The notes under the pieces are model-generated. The model was not told where the DNA came from. It saw only the letters and a program-made list of their open reading frames with translations, and ran no database searches. From contig VXBA01005375.1 in assembly GCA_013399895.1 (NCBI GenBank), positions 124,001 through 188,000 of the forward strand: a stretch of 64,000 bases of DNA. The letters run 5' to 3'. Shown piece after piece: positions 21,601 through 33,800 of the stretch. Each line of letters opens with the position of its first letter. Positions within the stretch are counted from its first letter, which is position 1. Both the position numbers and the translations under genes were made by a program. Origin of the DNA: Serilophus lunatus (Eukaryota; Chordata; Aves; Passeriformes; Eurylaimidae).

Positions 21601-24600
21601 AGGGGATCTCAACATACAAAAAGAGTAAGTTGCAAAGACTAGCTGTCTTCTTGTCCAGTGCTACAGATCACCAGCTTCAACACCCTTCCATTTATACCAG
21701 GTACTGCCCATGTGAAAAAAACTATACTGAGAAGATGTTGTAAGGTGTTTTTAATTTGTAGGTTGCCATTCCTAATTTGCAATTTCCTTTCTAATAAGAG
21801 TTAATAACAGAGTTGGTTTCTGATTTAAAGATAATCAGGTTTGTTGTCAAAAATATTACAAAGTTATAACTTCTATTTTACCTCTTCATGACAGGAGAAT
21901 CAGCCCTTCCTCTATATTAAGTATTCATTTTTCACTTTTCTGTCTGCCTCTCAGGGCAATTATCCATTGAAGTGTTTTTTATAGAAATATATCTATTTTC
22001 TACCCCCAGCAATTTTAAAAGATAGAGAATCTGCCTTTCTTCAAGTTAGGCTCTGGCCTGAACGGGAAATAATTGTTACAAAAAGTTGATTTTGCCTCAT
22101 CAGATGGATTTTCTCCCCAGTCTTTAACCCCTGAGCTTCTTTATTTTCTGACACAAGCTCCATTACTATGTGTACAGAATATGCTTCTTAGAGCTCAGGC
22201 CATGATGCCTTATCCACTTCTGCAGTACAAAGTCAGTTAAAGGCTTTTGTAGTGAAACTCAGCAGTTTCTCACTGATGCAGATATATGGAAAATGTGCAA
22301 AGCAAACTGAGAAACTAAGCAAAACTTCACTTCAAATGTAAGGCAAGCATCTTATAGCTACAATTTTTGGTGCTTCATCTCTACATATAGTGCATCTTCT
22401 CCAAATGAAATCCAAAACTGATTTTGCAGAAAGTTAAAGTAGGAAGACAAAAGGAAAGCTGAATCCCTCTAAAACGAAGCTGAAGCCTCTAAAATGAAGC
22501 TTGTTCAAACTTTGTGACCATCAGGGTCACTTCTGTCCTTATAGCCAGTGACTCTCTACCAGTAATGTGTGAATGAAGGTTTCAGCTACATTAGCCATTT
22601 CCATTATTCCTTTCACACTGGATTTTTTAATCCCCCACAGCATTTAATAGAACAATCACTTGAACAAGAAAACAGTTGCTGAAACTCAGTAACACTCGAT
22701 TTAATCTAGCAGATTGCATCATTGCCGATCAATCCATTTCTTAGATGAGCCTGTAAAATATGCAGTGAAAAACACACAGCGAAGACAAGCTGATCACATT
22801 TCTGCCAGAATGGCAAAAAGGCTTGTTGCTAGTGGTAAAGGAGTTGACTTTTGAAAGAGGAGCTAAATAGTAGGACTGAGGCAGACAGGGAAATGTTCAA
22901 ACATCATTTCAACAGATGCAATCGTGTTATCCACATAACATCAAGCTCTTTAATGTAAAGGATCTTTGTGTACTCTCCTTTTGCACTGTTCCAATAGTAC
23001 TTGGAGGCCCAGTTTTCTATGCATCATCTTAGCCTTGGTGGAAATGCACGCTGTGCCATGAGATTGCTCTAACTGTACTACTAATAAAGCTAAACACTTA
23101 TTTGGATGCCTAGCTTTATAGTAGGGCAGATGATTACTTTTTATTTTCTGGCACTGCTAAGAAGCCTGGAATTTGTTCACATATTGCCACAATACTGTAG
23201 GCATGGTGCTCTCCCTGAGTAATTGCTAAAGCAGACAATGGTCAACTTCACCTAAATTGTTTTCCTTAACCAGGTCTCCTGACAGTCAGAAGGTGTGCCA
23301 ACATGCGTGGTAAGTTTATAAAATGACTTCTGACAGATTTGATTGACAGGAAACTTTGAATGTGGAGGTCTCAGTTTCTCTTCCTGAGAGTACCCACAAT
23401 CTTTCTTTAATGATTCTAGCTTGAGGCAGCGACAGGGACGGATCCATCCAGGAGGATCTGTTAAGCGGTTGCCTTTAAAACAAACATCATCAATGTTTTA
23501 CAGATCTGTCAGCAGGGGTCCTGGCTTTGCCAGTGATGAAAATACACCTAAAGGTCTCATTGTTAATTAGGTCATGCTCTTTCTGGTAAGAGTTTATTGG
23601 ATGTTGAATCCAGTCCTTTCCCCCATGCGTATAAATATTACACATATAATAATAATAATCACAGCAGTAATATGTTTATTATGTTTATTATCCCCGTGCC
23701 AAGCAGCTGCATTAATGGAGGAAGACCCTATTTTGCTGGATGCTACACAAGCCCAAAATAAAGCAGGCGGCTCTGGCTGAAGGAGCTAATGATCTAAGTA
23801 GGAAGCAGGATTCAAAGCTGGATATAGACCAGCTGGCATAGAAGGACAAGGAAACAATAAGACAGCACTAATCAGTGAATATGCTGTGATCTCAGCATAA
23901 CAAGTCTCAGTTGACAAGCTTTCAGTGGAAAAGTATTTTCCCCTCCCCCTTGAAACAATAAGAAAAAAAAAGTTTTAAGAAGTAATTAAAAAGATGATAG
24001 TATATTAATCTTAAATGGTTATTGGGGTCAACTCCTAATTGTAAAATGGCAAGTTCAAGAGTGCTCGTTTGAAAATCTAACATGAGGGCTAACGCTTGTC
24101 TTAGGGTGGATGAATAGACAATGGGAACCTAGAAAAGGAAGAATGACACAAGACAGAGCAAAACAGAGCAGGCAAAAAATAAGAGTGACATGTTCAAAGA
24201 GGTGAATTTGGGAAACAGACTTTGCAGTAGCACTCTGATCATACAAATGTAAATTTGCCAATGCTGCAGGGAAAAAAAGTTTCAGTAATCACAAGAAGAA
24301 ACGGTGAGAGTGCGGGTAAGATTTTTAGCTAAGCATGTGTTAACCCATCTCTACAGGTGTTCACTCAGTGTAATGGAGCACCAATTTAAAGTGGAAAAAG
24401 GCTGTTTCTATGAAAAAAAAATCTTTACAATCCAGAATTTCTTGTAGTTACATAATTAATATATTGGTCGTCTTAAATAACACTCATCAGCTTCAAACCA
24501 TACTCAATCTCTAATTTCATTCTTAACTTTGGACACTATTTGATAAAGTTGTAACTATCCTCAATTCCAAGAGTAGTGCACACAGTGTACTGAGGGACAA

Positions 24601-26443
24601 AGTGTTCAGTGAACACTAGTGTTACTAGATATCTTATTCAAGCTATACATGTTGCTGAGCAGTGGATTTATCTAACAGTGTTATTTGATCGCATTAGTGG
24701 ACAAAAAACTTCGTAGCTATTTGCTCTCTAAATCCATGCACTGGTACTGAATGATTGCTGCAATGAGACTTTTAATTACAGTTGAACGGGCTTGTTTTCT
24801 TATACCACTTTCATTTTTCTTTATCTAAAATTGTAGTGTTACACCTATAGCATAAAAAACACTAAAGAATCTTTCTGCTAACTTTAAGTATTAACTGGTT
24901 TCAACATCCTCTCTCTCTCCCCTCCCCTTCTCTCCCCTGCTCCCCATCTATTGTATCTACTGCAAAAAGGATTTCTGGGGAAAAATTATAAGGCATTGGA
25001 AATATTTATCTAACTTTCTGGAAAAGTTATCTTTCTCTGTGCTGTACAGTTATCCCTCTAGATGGTAGCAGAGAACAAACTCTAAGGGACTTGCACTATA
25101 AAGAGCGGGATAATACTAAATAAGAACAATGCTGCCAGTGAATTACAATGTAAAGAAGCTGAATAGTCACTCTATATTAAATTATCTTCATGTTCTGTTT
25201 TCATTTGGCATAGGTAAGAAGAGTAATGCTGGCTATGCTGATGGTTCCTAGTAAACTTAAACCTGGAATTTTGAAGGAATGTTATTATCAAAAACCTTAA
25301 TGTACTATGATCTGCCTTTACATAACTGTTATGCAAACCCTTTCTTCAGAATACAAACATCGTTATTTTAACTCTCCTAAATGTCTTCTGCTTTCTCTAT
25401 AAAACCCCTCTCTTGATTTCCTGAAATGTAGTTGAACTGAAATCTCCATGTATCCAATAATTACTGTCTGAATCTTGAACCTTTACTTTTTTCATATTAT
25501 CTAGGAGTAATTCTTATTAAACTTCAATTTTTGCATTTTCTCATTTTGTACATCACAAGATTTGCTTCCAGTTCTTTAGTTTCAAGCTGTATTACAGTTT
25601 TCTATAGCTCAAAATGTTCCTAAATGAAAAGTAGTAGAGCTAACAAAGAGGTCCAATGTAAACCATCTTCTTTTCAATTCACTAGTAAATGGAAAAAAGA
25701 ATCCTCCTGTAGTTACATGTGCCTGCCGTTTGACCACTGGTCTTATTAAAGTCAAGAGATCTCTCTGAGCAGCAGGGAAAGAAACCAGTGTGCAAAACTA
25801 TCTCAAGTCTAGATACAGAAGGCCTCATGTTGTTACAATGAATCACAAGCTGTGAAGTTCATGTAAACCTCTCTTCATTGTCTTCAATTGTCTTTACTTT
25901 TGCATCAACAGATCCAAATTCTAACCCATTATTATTTGAAAATTTTAAAAATCATTATCCCACGATCTCTGAAGAGTCCTTTAGCAGGTAGCATGCCTTT
26001 TCAGTAATGGTGAGTGCTCCTTTGCAGCAGGAGGGATCAGCAGTAACAGCAGAAGGAGGAAGGGGCTGCCCTAGCACTTTGTTTTGTGGTGGAGCTCAGT
26101 GGCTTCTGCCCAGGTGCCGGGCCAGGCAGGCTGTGGCTGCAGTAGAGTGCTCTTTGGGCAGCCCCTGGCAGCCCTCTGCAAGGAGGATGGCACACTGCCC
26201 TGGCCCACCCAGGCAAGGCAGCCTGGACAGGGGGCCCTGGCTCCCCCTTCCTCTGGCTGCTCTGCAGGAGTGATGTGGGTCCCTGGGGAGACTGGGGGAT
26301 GGGGGATTTTGCCCTTCATGCTCAGAACACGCTTTTGTCCCAGCTCCAGGGCAGGGGGAGGGAGCTGGAGCTGAAGCAGAGCTCTGGCAGCTTCCACCAC
26401 TTGACTCTTCAGCCAAGCAACTATCCTCCTGCCTCCCCTACAG

Positions 26444-26602
26444 GAGCTCCCGGACTTACTGTAGCAAGAGAGACCTGCAACAGAGGGGTTCTTCCACCGA
26501 GCTGCCAGTAGGACAGCCCTCCAAGAGCTGAAGTAGACCCTGGACCCCAGTGCACTAGTTGACCTGCAAAGCCAATCTGTGCTGCTGCTGGCCGTCCTCA
26601 AG
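26444..26602 (+). pseudogene. RhoGAP pseudogene exon B (arginine-finger exon)
   Basis: The exon-like block is exactly 159 bases, phase 0 at both ends, bounded by CCTCCCCTACAG and AAG-GTGAGC. Reading in frame gives the RhoGAP core: a helix ending LL-stop-QE, then ATEGFFHRAASRTALQELK-stop, then VDLQSQSVLLLAVLK. The GFFH segment aligns with the GIFR arginine-finger motif of RhoGAPs, so the catalytic Arg is now His (CAC, explainable by CpG decay of CGC). Stops are at codons 7 and 31. Confidence 0.85.
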
Positions 26603-26803
26603 GTGAGCCCTTCTGACCTGTCACTGGAAGAGCTCCTATCTGGCCTGAAGACCTGAAAGGCTCACTGGGAGCCCTTGGTCTTGCAGGATTTGCTCCTATG
26701 AAGCATCCCCAGAAAGCTCCTTGTCATTGAGCTCTATGAGGAGTGGTTGGGAGCCATGCGGAGGAGCAGCAGGCCGGCACAGGTAGAGGACCTGGCAGCC
26801 AAC

Positions 26804-27395
26804 CTCCTGACCTGCATTAGGGACGGTGTGGCCAGCAGGAGCAGGGAGGTTATTCTACCTCTGCACTCGGCACTGGTGAGGCCACACCTTGAGTACTGTG
26901 TCCAGTTCTGGGCCCCTCAGTTTAGGAAGGACGTGGAGATGATTGAGCGCATCCAGAGGAGAGCAACGAGGCTGGTGGGGGGCTTGGAGCACAAGCCCTA
27001 TGAGGAACGATTGAGGGAGTTAGAGTTGTTTAGCCTGGAGAAAAGGAGGCTCAGAGGTGACCTTATCACTCTCTACAACTTCCTGAAAGGATACTGTAGT
27101 CAGGTGGGGGTTGGTCTCTTCCACCGGGCAGCAACTGACAGAACGAGAGGACATTGTCTCAAGCTGCACCAAGGAAGGCATAGGTTAGATATTAGAAAGA
27201 AGTTTTTCACGGGAAGAATAATAAAGGATTGGAATAGTCTGGCTGGGGAGATGGTGGAGTCACCATCCCTGGATGTGTTTAAAAAAAGGCTGGATGTGGC
27301 ACTTGGTGACATGGTCTAGTCTAGTCAAGGTGTTAGGGCAAGGGTTGGACTCGATGATCTTGGAGGTCTCTTCCAACCTAGTCATTCTGTGATTC
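26804..27395 (+). mobile_element. Young CR1 LINE insertion (3' end of ORF2 plus 3' UTR)
   Basis: This is a 5'-truncated CR1 in plus orientation. From 26804 it encodes the C-terminal part of CR1 ORF2 with no stop for about 171 codons: REVILPLHSALVRPHLEYC, then RIQRRATRLVGGLEH, YEERLRELELFSLEKRRLR, and KRLDVALGDMV before TAG at 27317-27319. The 3' UTR follows (GGTTGGACTCGATGATCTTG, GGTCTCTTCCAACC) and ends ATTCTGTGATTC at 27395, the typical CR1 terminal octamer. The intact frame marks it as the least decayed CR1 in the window. It lies inside exon C of the RhoGAP pseudogene. It cannot be autonomous because most of ORF2 is missing. Confidence 0.93.
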
Positions 27396-27899
27396 CTTCT
27401 TCTCCTGAAGCACCTGCTGGCCCTCCTTCAACACACTGGCCATGACACCTCCACCAGCAGGATGAGCTCCAGCAACATGGCCACCTGTGTGGGGCCAAAC
27501 CTGCTGAGCCCAGCCAACAAGGACCCGCTCCTTCTGGAGGCCAGCCTGGAAATGACCGAGATGGTAGGCTGGACTGAGCAGCTGGCTGCAGCCTTCCTGG
27601 CCCATCCAAGCTTGGCTTCTAAGAGGTCTCTGGTGGCCCCTTCTCCCCACCAAATATTGGTGGGGTGGCTGCCTGGAAGAGCAGATCCTTGGCCACAGCC
27701 TTCTGCACAGAGGCAAGGCTCAGGAAGGATGGGAAAGGTTGCTTGACATCTGCTTTTCCAGCAACTGGGCTGAGACGTGCGGGCTTTGATTTATGCAGGT
27801 GAAGGGGCTGGTGGAGTTGTGACAGACAACTGATGTCTTTGGGGAGGAGATGGAGATGGGGCCAGAGGCAGACGCATGACAGCTCCACAAACACTGGGA

Positions 27900-30800
27900 C
27901 AATGTGAGCAGGAGGGTAGCTCCTGAGGAATCTGAGGAGCTGTTGTCCCTCTTCCTGGCATTTGCTCTTATAGTGTCTTTGTGGAGGGTAGGTGGTGTGT
28001 TGTCTTTTTTTGTTTTGTTTTGTTCTTTTTTTTTTTCCCATGGAATGATACATTGTAAATCAAACCCAGAAGGTGGTTTCTCAAATGCCTTAGGCACATG
28101 CTTAATCCAAGAAAATGCCTGCAAAATTCCTCCAGGAAGACAGCTTTCCAAAGCAAAGTCTCACCATAGAAGGTGGTATAGCACTGAAGGTCTTTCTGCA
28201 GAGCTCTGTCTTGGAAGAGCAGAGGAAAGCCCAGCATAATGAAGCAGGCAAGCCTTTTCTTGACTGGAGGGACACTACAGGCTTCTTGGCCCATGCTCCC
28301 CAAAATGATCAGAGGGTCACTGCCCCAGTGTGTGGACACTGTGTTCCCAAGGGAGGCCCTTGAACATGGGGCTAGTGCTCAAGGGATCAAGCAGCTCAAG
28401 GGATATCCTTGGCAAAGCAAAGGCAGCAGTTGGCCAAAGAGTCGCTTCCAGCTCCAGGGTGTCCCTTGGCACCTGCTGACTCCAACAAATTCTGCTTTAG
28501 GCACCTGTTACTTGGTCTCCAACCAGCTCAGAGACCAAAGTTAGGCTACTTGGGATGTGCAGAAGAACTAAAGAGCCTGACAGAGGAAAGAAGGTAAAAA
28601 GGAAAGGAGAGAGCTTTGGCTAAATTAAGAGATGATTGCAGTTGATCCTGGCTCTCCCTATCTAGTCCCACTCTGAGGTGTAAAGGTTTGCAGTCCCTCA
28701 CAAGAAAACAAAAAGCCAAGAAAAAGGAAGAGAAGTGAGTACTGGGCAGTGGAGAAAGAATGGCATCTAGGAAAGAAAAAAGGAGGAAGAGAGAAGTGAA
28801 CTGAAAAACAGCAAGAAGGCCCAGAAGAAGAGGGAGCCCAGGTGCATACCAGACTCTGCTATCTATCTTTCCCAGCTCTCTTTACTGCTCTAAATCAGTT
28901 CAACTTGCTGGCAAGGGACGGTCAAGGCTGGTGCTGTGCAGGGTCTACAAAGAACTCCATGGCAGGTCCCCAAGGGTCCCTCCACCAAGTCCTGTGCTGT
29001 GGCACCAGGGCACCGTGCATCTCTGCACGTACACAAGTCCCTAGGGCCCTTATTTCCATGGCAATGAGGCATCAGAACCAGCCTGTTAGCAATGCCAGTA
29101 CTAGCTCTCTCTTCAGGCCGTAAAAGATTCCTTGCCAACTGTGTTTCCCAAAGAAAGAGGAACCAACTCATGCCTATTCACACCTTTGGGGGTTTTTCAG
29201 TACTTTCTGACTATTGTTGTAGGTGCTGATTTGCAGTCCCTTGTCAACATCCTGCAACCCCTGGGCTCCTGCACCTGATGTCCACCAAAATAAAAGGGGC
29301 TTTCCTCTCTGTTTTACTTTCTCTCAATTTCTTTTAATTGGTATCTGTTGTCTCTGATGCTCTCAGTGGGCACACTGGAGAAGAGCCTGGCTTCCTCATC
29401 TTTATTTTCTCTCAGCACATTTAGAGAGAGAGAGACATATATTTTAATTTTTAGTTAAGGTTTATAGAGAGATACACATTGATAAGACACAGGCACACAC
29501 CCTGCTCCCAATGACAGAGGAGAGGCCCTCCCTGAGGAAGAGGTGACAGTGAGTGATTGAGAGGGAGGAAATTTTCACCATGGTTTTGATGGTAGGTGAA
29601 AAGTTCTGCACCAGAGAGTAATTCTCCATCTTACAGAACATAGCACAGGTAACTGGCTGTACCACAGGAGCACCTGGTTGGTACTTATTTCACACTTGGA
29701 AGCCTGAAACATAACAGAACCACTTTCCTGGAAATCACTAGTGTTCAGGCTGTAATTTGGGTGTTCAGGAGAGGAATTCAGCCTCAGACAAAATTTTTCA
29801 TATTTTATGTTGAAGTATAGAGAAAATAAATTACTTCAAAAATTATTCTACAGAGGGAGCTTGGATCAGGAGCTTGTCTTCACCTGCTACATGTGTAGGT
29901 ACAGAAGCTGGGGTCCAGTATACAAAAGTGAATGTCCAGTTAAACTACTCTTAAAAAAGAGAGACTTCTGTAAGACAGTGGCTTATACATTGAAATTCAT
30001 TGACACTAATCAGAGAGTTCACAGTATAAACAGTATGCATAAAACTTGTGCCTTTGAAAATCTGTTAACTATAATCATTAAACTACATGTTCTTGATATA
30101 CAGGATTATTAATTGTTTTATATAGAATTAGTTTCCTTCTAGTTTATTCCAAAGAAGAGATTTTTGAAAACCTTCTGGGTTTAAAGAGTAGAAGCTCTCA
30201 ACTAATAAAATGTGCATGTCTAATTGAATTTTGGTCCCACTGAGGACAAGGGAAAAGTAGAATGAAAGTAGGGATTCACTTATAAAATGAAGAGCACAGG
30301 TGTAGGTGACTGCAAGAAAATATAAACATTCAAGATATTCCTAGTAACCACAGAGTTTGTTGGAATTCTGCCTACCGTTTCAAAATACCCCTTTGTTTAG
30401 ATCTCTACTAGTTAATACTAAAGACCTTTCAAAATTTTGCTATCATGTGTTGTAATAAAGACTTGTCCTTTCTGTCTTGAGTTTTCCAATTCTTCTCCAC
30501 TTCCCTACGGCCCCTGTACCTCCCAGCCAGTTTAAAGCCCCTATTTCCATTTTACTTCAGAGCTTCAAGAATTCTGAGCTTGGTTCAGCAAAGCAGCAAA
30601 GTGTACACATAGCATAAGAAGATATGTCACCCTTTTTATGAGGCTATTACTGGATTTAGATATATTTTCCTGTAATATAATAGCAAATTTCAGTTGCAAC
30701 AATAATATTTTCCTCATCACTAACAATATAAAAATATTTAATTGTTAATATGCACAAGAGTCATGTGTGCAGTGTGTGTGAGCACATAGCAAATGCCTTC

Positions 30801-33800
30801 AGTTACACTGTTCACACATGTCTGTAAGTTAGTGCATATAAATATACACACGCACAATAGTCTACAGAAAGCAGAAGGCTTCACTGTCGATTGCCATTTC
30901 CACAGCACTTCTTTTGATTAAAGCTAAGATTGAAGGATATCAGCCACTCAAAACAAAATATCCTCGAGTGCATCCCATTCAATCATTCTGATCTCAAATA
31001 CTCAATAAATATTTCATTTTGTACTTACATTTATTATCTAACGGTTGTTTTAATGTACATTTGGGGTAATCAATGAAAAATACCCAGGCAATAATGCTTT
31101 TCCTATATTTAATATTAATCAGAATACTCACACTTAACTCTTTTATTCTTCTGCACACAGGTTTATTTCACTTTACTTTAGATAAGACTGAGTGGGGATT
31201 ATATTTTCCTTATTTTCACCCGTTTGTTTCTGTAAAGTAACTTTATTTCGGCTCTGATATGTCAAGGCACCAGAGCATTAGATAAATTTAATGACAATTG
31301 CAGTTCTATGGGATTTAATCATATGCTTTAATGCTTTGCTTAAATTAGTCATTTCAGCAGGGAGATGTAGAATTTTGATAGTTTCCTTAAGAATTGCCAG
31401 TGAACAGACAAAACTCACCATATTTGCTGACTATTGCCTGAACAGTACATACATATCAATAACCCAGGCCTAACTGAATGATGATATTAAAAACCCATGG
31501 CAAGTTTAACAGTGCTGTTAGTCTTAGATTTATAATGATGTAACAGCTAAATTGTCAACATATTTTCTTTTACAGTTGTAATTCAAAAACTACAAAATTT
31601 GTTTGGTTTTTTTCAGAGTTTTAGCCATGGGAGAATTCTATCAGCTGCAAAACTACCAGGTTTATAAAGATGGTCACCCAAAGATAGATTTAACATCAAA
31701 CAGGCCTTGATACAAAAGAAAACACAGGAATATCTGTGTGCTAGTTCTCTTTAATAGCAAATTATTTAAAAAAATAAAACCAAAAAAAGAAAGAAAGTCT
31801 TAAAATGTTCCCAGAACAGCTGCATATAAGCCTAATAAACTAACATTTATACAAGCTTAACAAATAATGTATTTCTCAAGCCATCATACACAGTAGACCC
31901 AGACAGAAAAACTGTTAGCAAGACCATCTTTGTGTTTCTTACTTCATTTCTTCTTTAATATCAGAATTATTTGTAAGGCATAAACTAAATAAAAGGACCT
32001 GATACAAAATTAATTTTGTCAGTATTGTAAGGTGAATGATAAAATGGTTACACCTCTGTTTCCAAAAAGTCTAATTTGCTCTTATGAAGAAAATATCTTC
32101 TTACAAGAAAACAGAGGGAGAAACATTTTAAAAGCTGATTTCGTGTTCCCATGGAAAAAATGATCATATCAGATTGTACTAGAAGTTAGTTTAAGCTTCT
32201 AAATTACTCTTAGAGATATCTGTAAATCTTCTAAGCATGGAAGGCACACAAAAAATATGATATAATGGGGAAACCACAGCAATTGTACAGAAGTTAAGCA
32301 TCACAAATCTATTAGAGTTCCCTAAATACTAAGGGTGATCCTGTCAAAAAAGTATATTTGTATTTCCAGAAGAATTATGAGCTGTTTTAAAGGAAATAAA
32401 TAAAGGATGAGAATGAATGTTGAATTGAAAATTAATACAAAGAAATCTGTCCTGTTGAACACATTAAATTTTTGGAAATGGAGATAAGAAGACCAAATTA
32501 GCAAGGATACAAAATAATTCAACATAATCAGAGCTTCATTATAGAGTTGCAACTGATTTCACAATGTTGTATGTGGTGCAATTTAAAGACCGTTAACATT
32601 TAATATTGATAAATGTAAGCAGGAAAAAGCAAATCTTGATTATACATACACAATGTAGGCTGTAAATTACCTACTGAGCAAACAGACTTTGAAGCCACTG
32701 GGGATGGTCTCAGGAATACTTGTTAAAGGAATAGAGAAAAACACATTACGTTACAACAAAACTATAGCCTTCTCCTTTCAAAAATAGAAACGGGGGGGGG
32801 AAAGGAAGAACAAAGATACCAATAACTTACATACAAGGAGAGATTAACTAGATTCCTCAGGGAGGATGAGAAGCCACTCAGGGTATATGAAGTTATGAAT
32901 AGAATAGGGGAGACGATTAAGCAATGATTACTCACTTATTTCTCATAGCATAAGAACTCAATGAAATTATAAGGCAGCTGCTTTAAAACAAACCAAGGGA
33001 AGTACTTTTTCATACAGCACATAATTAAGCAGCAGAACCCATGGGATACTGTGGAGGTCAAAAATCTAAGTTAATTAAAAAAAATTAGAAATTTAAGATA
33101 GGCCTATGAATGGCTATTAAACATGACATTGCAGATGAAATTTCTGTCTTGGAAGTCCCGATGGCTAGAAGCTGGTAGAGTACAAAGTAAAACGATTTCT
33201 ATGTTCCTTTATATTAGTAGCCAACTTTGCCCTAGTTCCCTTTGCCAGGCTTCTTGTGCTAACCCACTTCAGAGTTGTCATCTTCCTCCTTCTTGTGCTC
33301 TTGCGCCTGGCTTTCTCCATCTGTCTTTGTCTCCTTCCAGCTGTTTTCCGGAGCAGCTGTTTTCACCACCGCACAAAACCCAGATGGCCGAGTACCGAAT
33401 ATAGAGAGACAAGCATGATCTTCTCAGTTCCTGTGCCTGGAGCTGTGTGATATTCCACTCTCCTCCTCTAGAGGCAGAAATAGATGGGAGTCCAGCCACA
33501 TGGAGGAAATGTGAAGGGCAGAAGAATGCTTATGTTTTTCACAAATGCTATATGATGACCCCCTGGGTCTCCACATGGATTATGTGTGGGTTTTTTCCCC
33601 CCAGAGCTCTGGCAGTTCATGACTCTTGAGTAATTTCACAAAGACAATGAAAGGCATTTCCTTGATTCCATAAAAACTACCACGTCTAAAATGAAGTCAC
33701 CAGCTCGGAAGTACTAGATTTTCACAGTGAAAAATGGCTTTGGTAATATCTGTAGTATGTGTGTAATAAATCACTTTTATCCTGTTCCCAAAAGCAGATC

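Larger units (their letters stand above)
4000..26100. other. Intergenic region, E2F3 to RhoGAP pseudogene
   Basis: This is AT-rich unique DNA between the E2F3 promoter and the GC-rich pseudogene island. It holds the CR1 fragments listed separately, an AAAAG microsatellite, a short AC run near 7657-7674, and a polypyrimidine tract at about 24908-24945. I see no convincing complete gene. Open frames here are mostly 60-100 codons, a size expected by chance in AT-rich DNA of this length. A few coding-like islands are noted as findings. Confidence 0.7.
26144..27900 (+). pseudogene. TAGAP-like RhoGAP pseudogene, intron-containing, split by CR1
   Basis: Four exon-like blocks on the plus strand reconstruct most of a RhoGAP domain of the TAGAP (T-cell activation Rho GTPase-activating protein) type. 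Block A (about 26144-26212) has FGQPLAALCKEDGTLP. Block B (26444-26602, 53 codons, acceptor CTACAG, donor GTGAGC) runs from ELPDLL to VLLLAVLK. Block C (26687-27563, acceptor TTGCAG, donor GTAGGC) has KLLVIELYEEWLGA, is interrupted by a CR1 element at about 26804-27395, and resumes with LLLLKHLLALLQH and SSSNMATCVGPNLLSP. Block D (from 27799, acceptor ATGCAG) has VKGLVEL and VFGEEM. In-frame stops occur at 26462, 26534, 26699, 27820 and 27877. The arginine-finger position (26495) is His. Kept introns mean DNA-level duplication rather than retrocopying. Active homologues stimulate GTP hydrolysis on Rho GTPases. The 5' and 3' limits are uncertain; GC-rich DNA continues to about 28.5 kb. Confidence 0.85.

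Noticed and set aside
28002..28140. T-rich run as the reversed poly(A) tail of a retrocopy
   Set aside because: No polyadenylation signal is found in the expected place, the T run is interrupted by Gs, and the adjoining sequence matches no mRNA I recognise.
29807..30112. 101-codon plus-strand frame
   Set aside because: AT-rich sequence with no domain. Roughly 100-codon frames are expected several times in 64 kb by chance.
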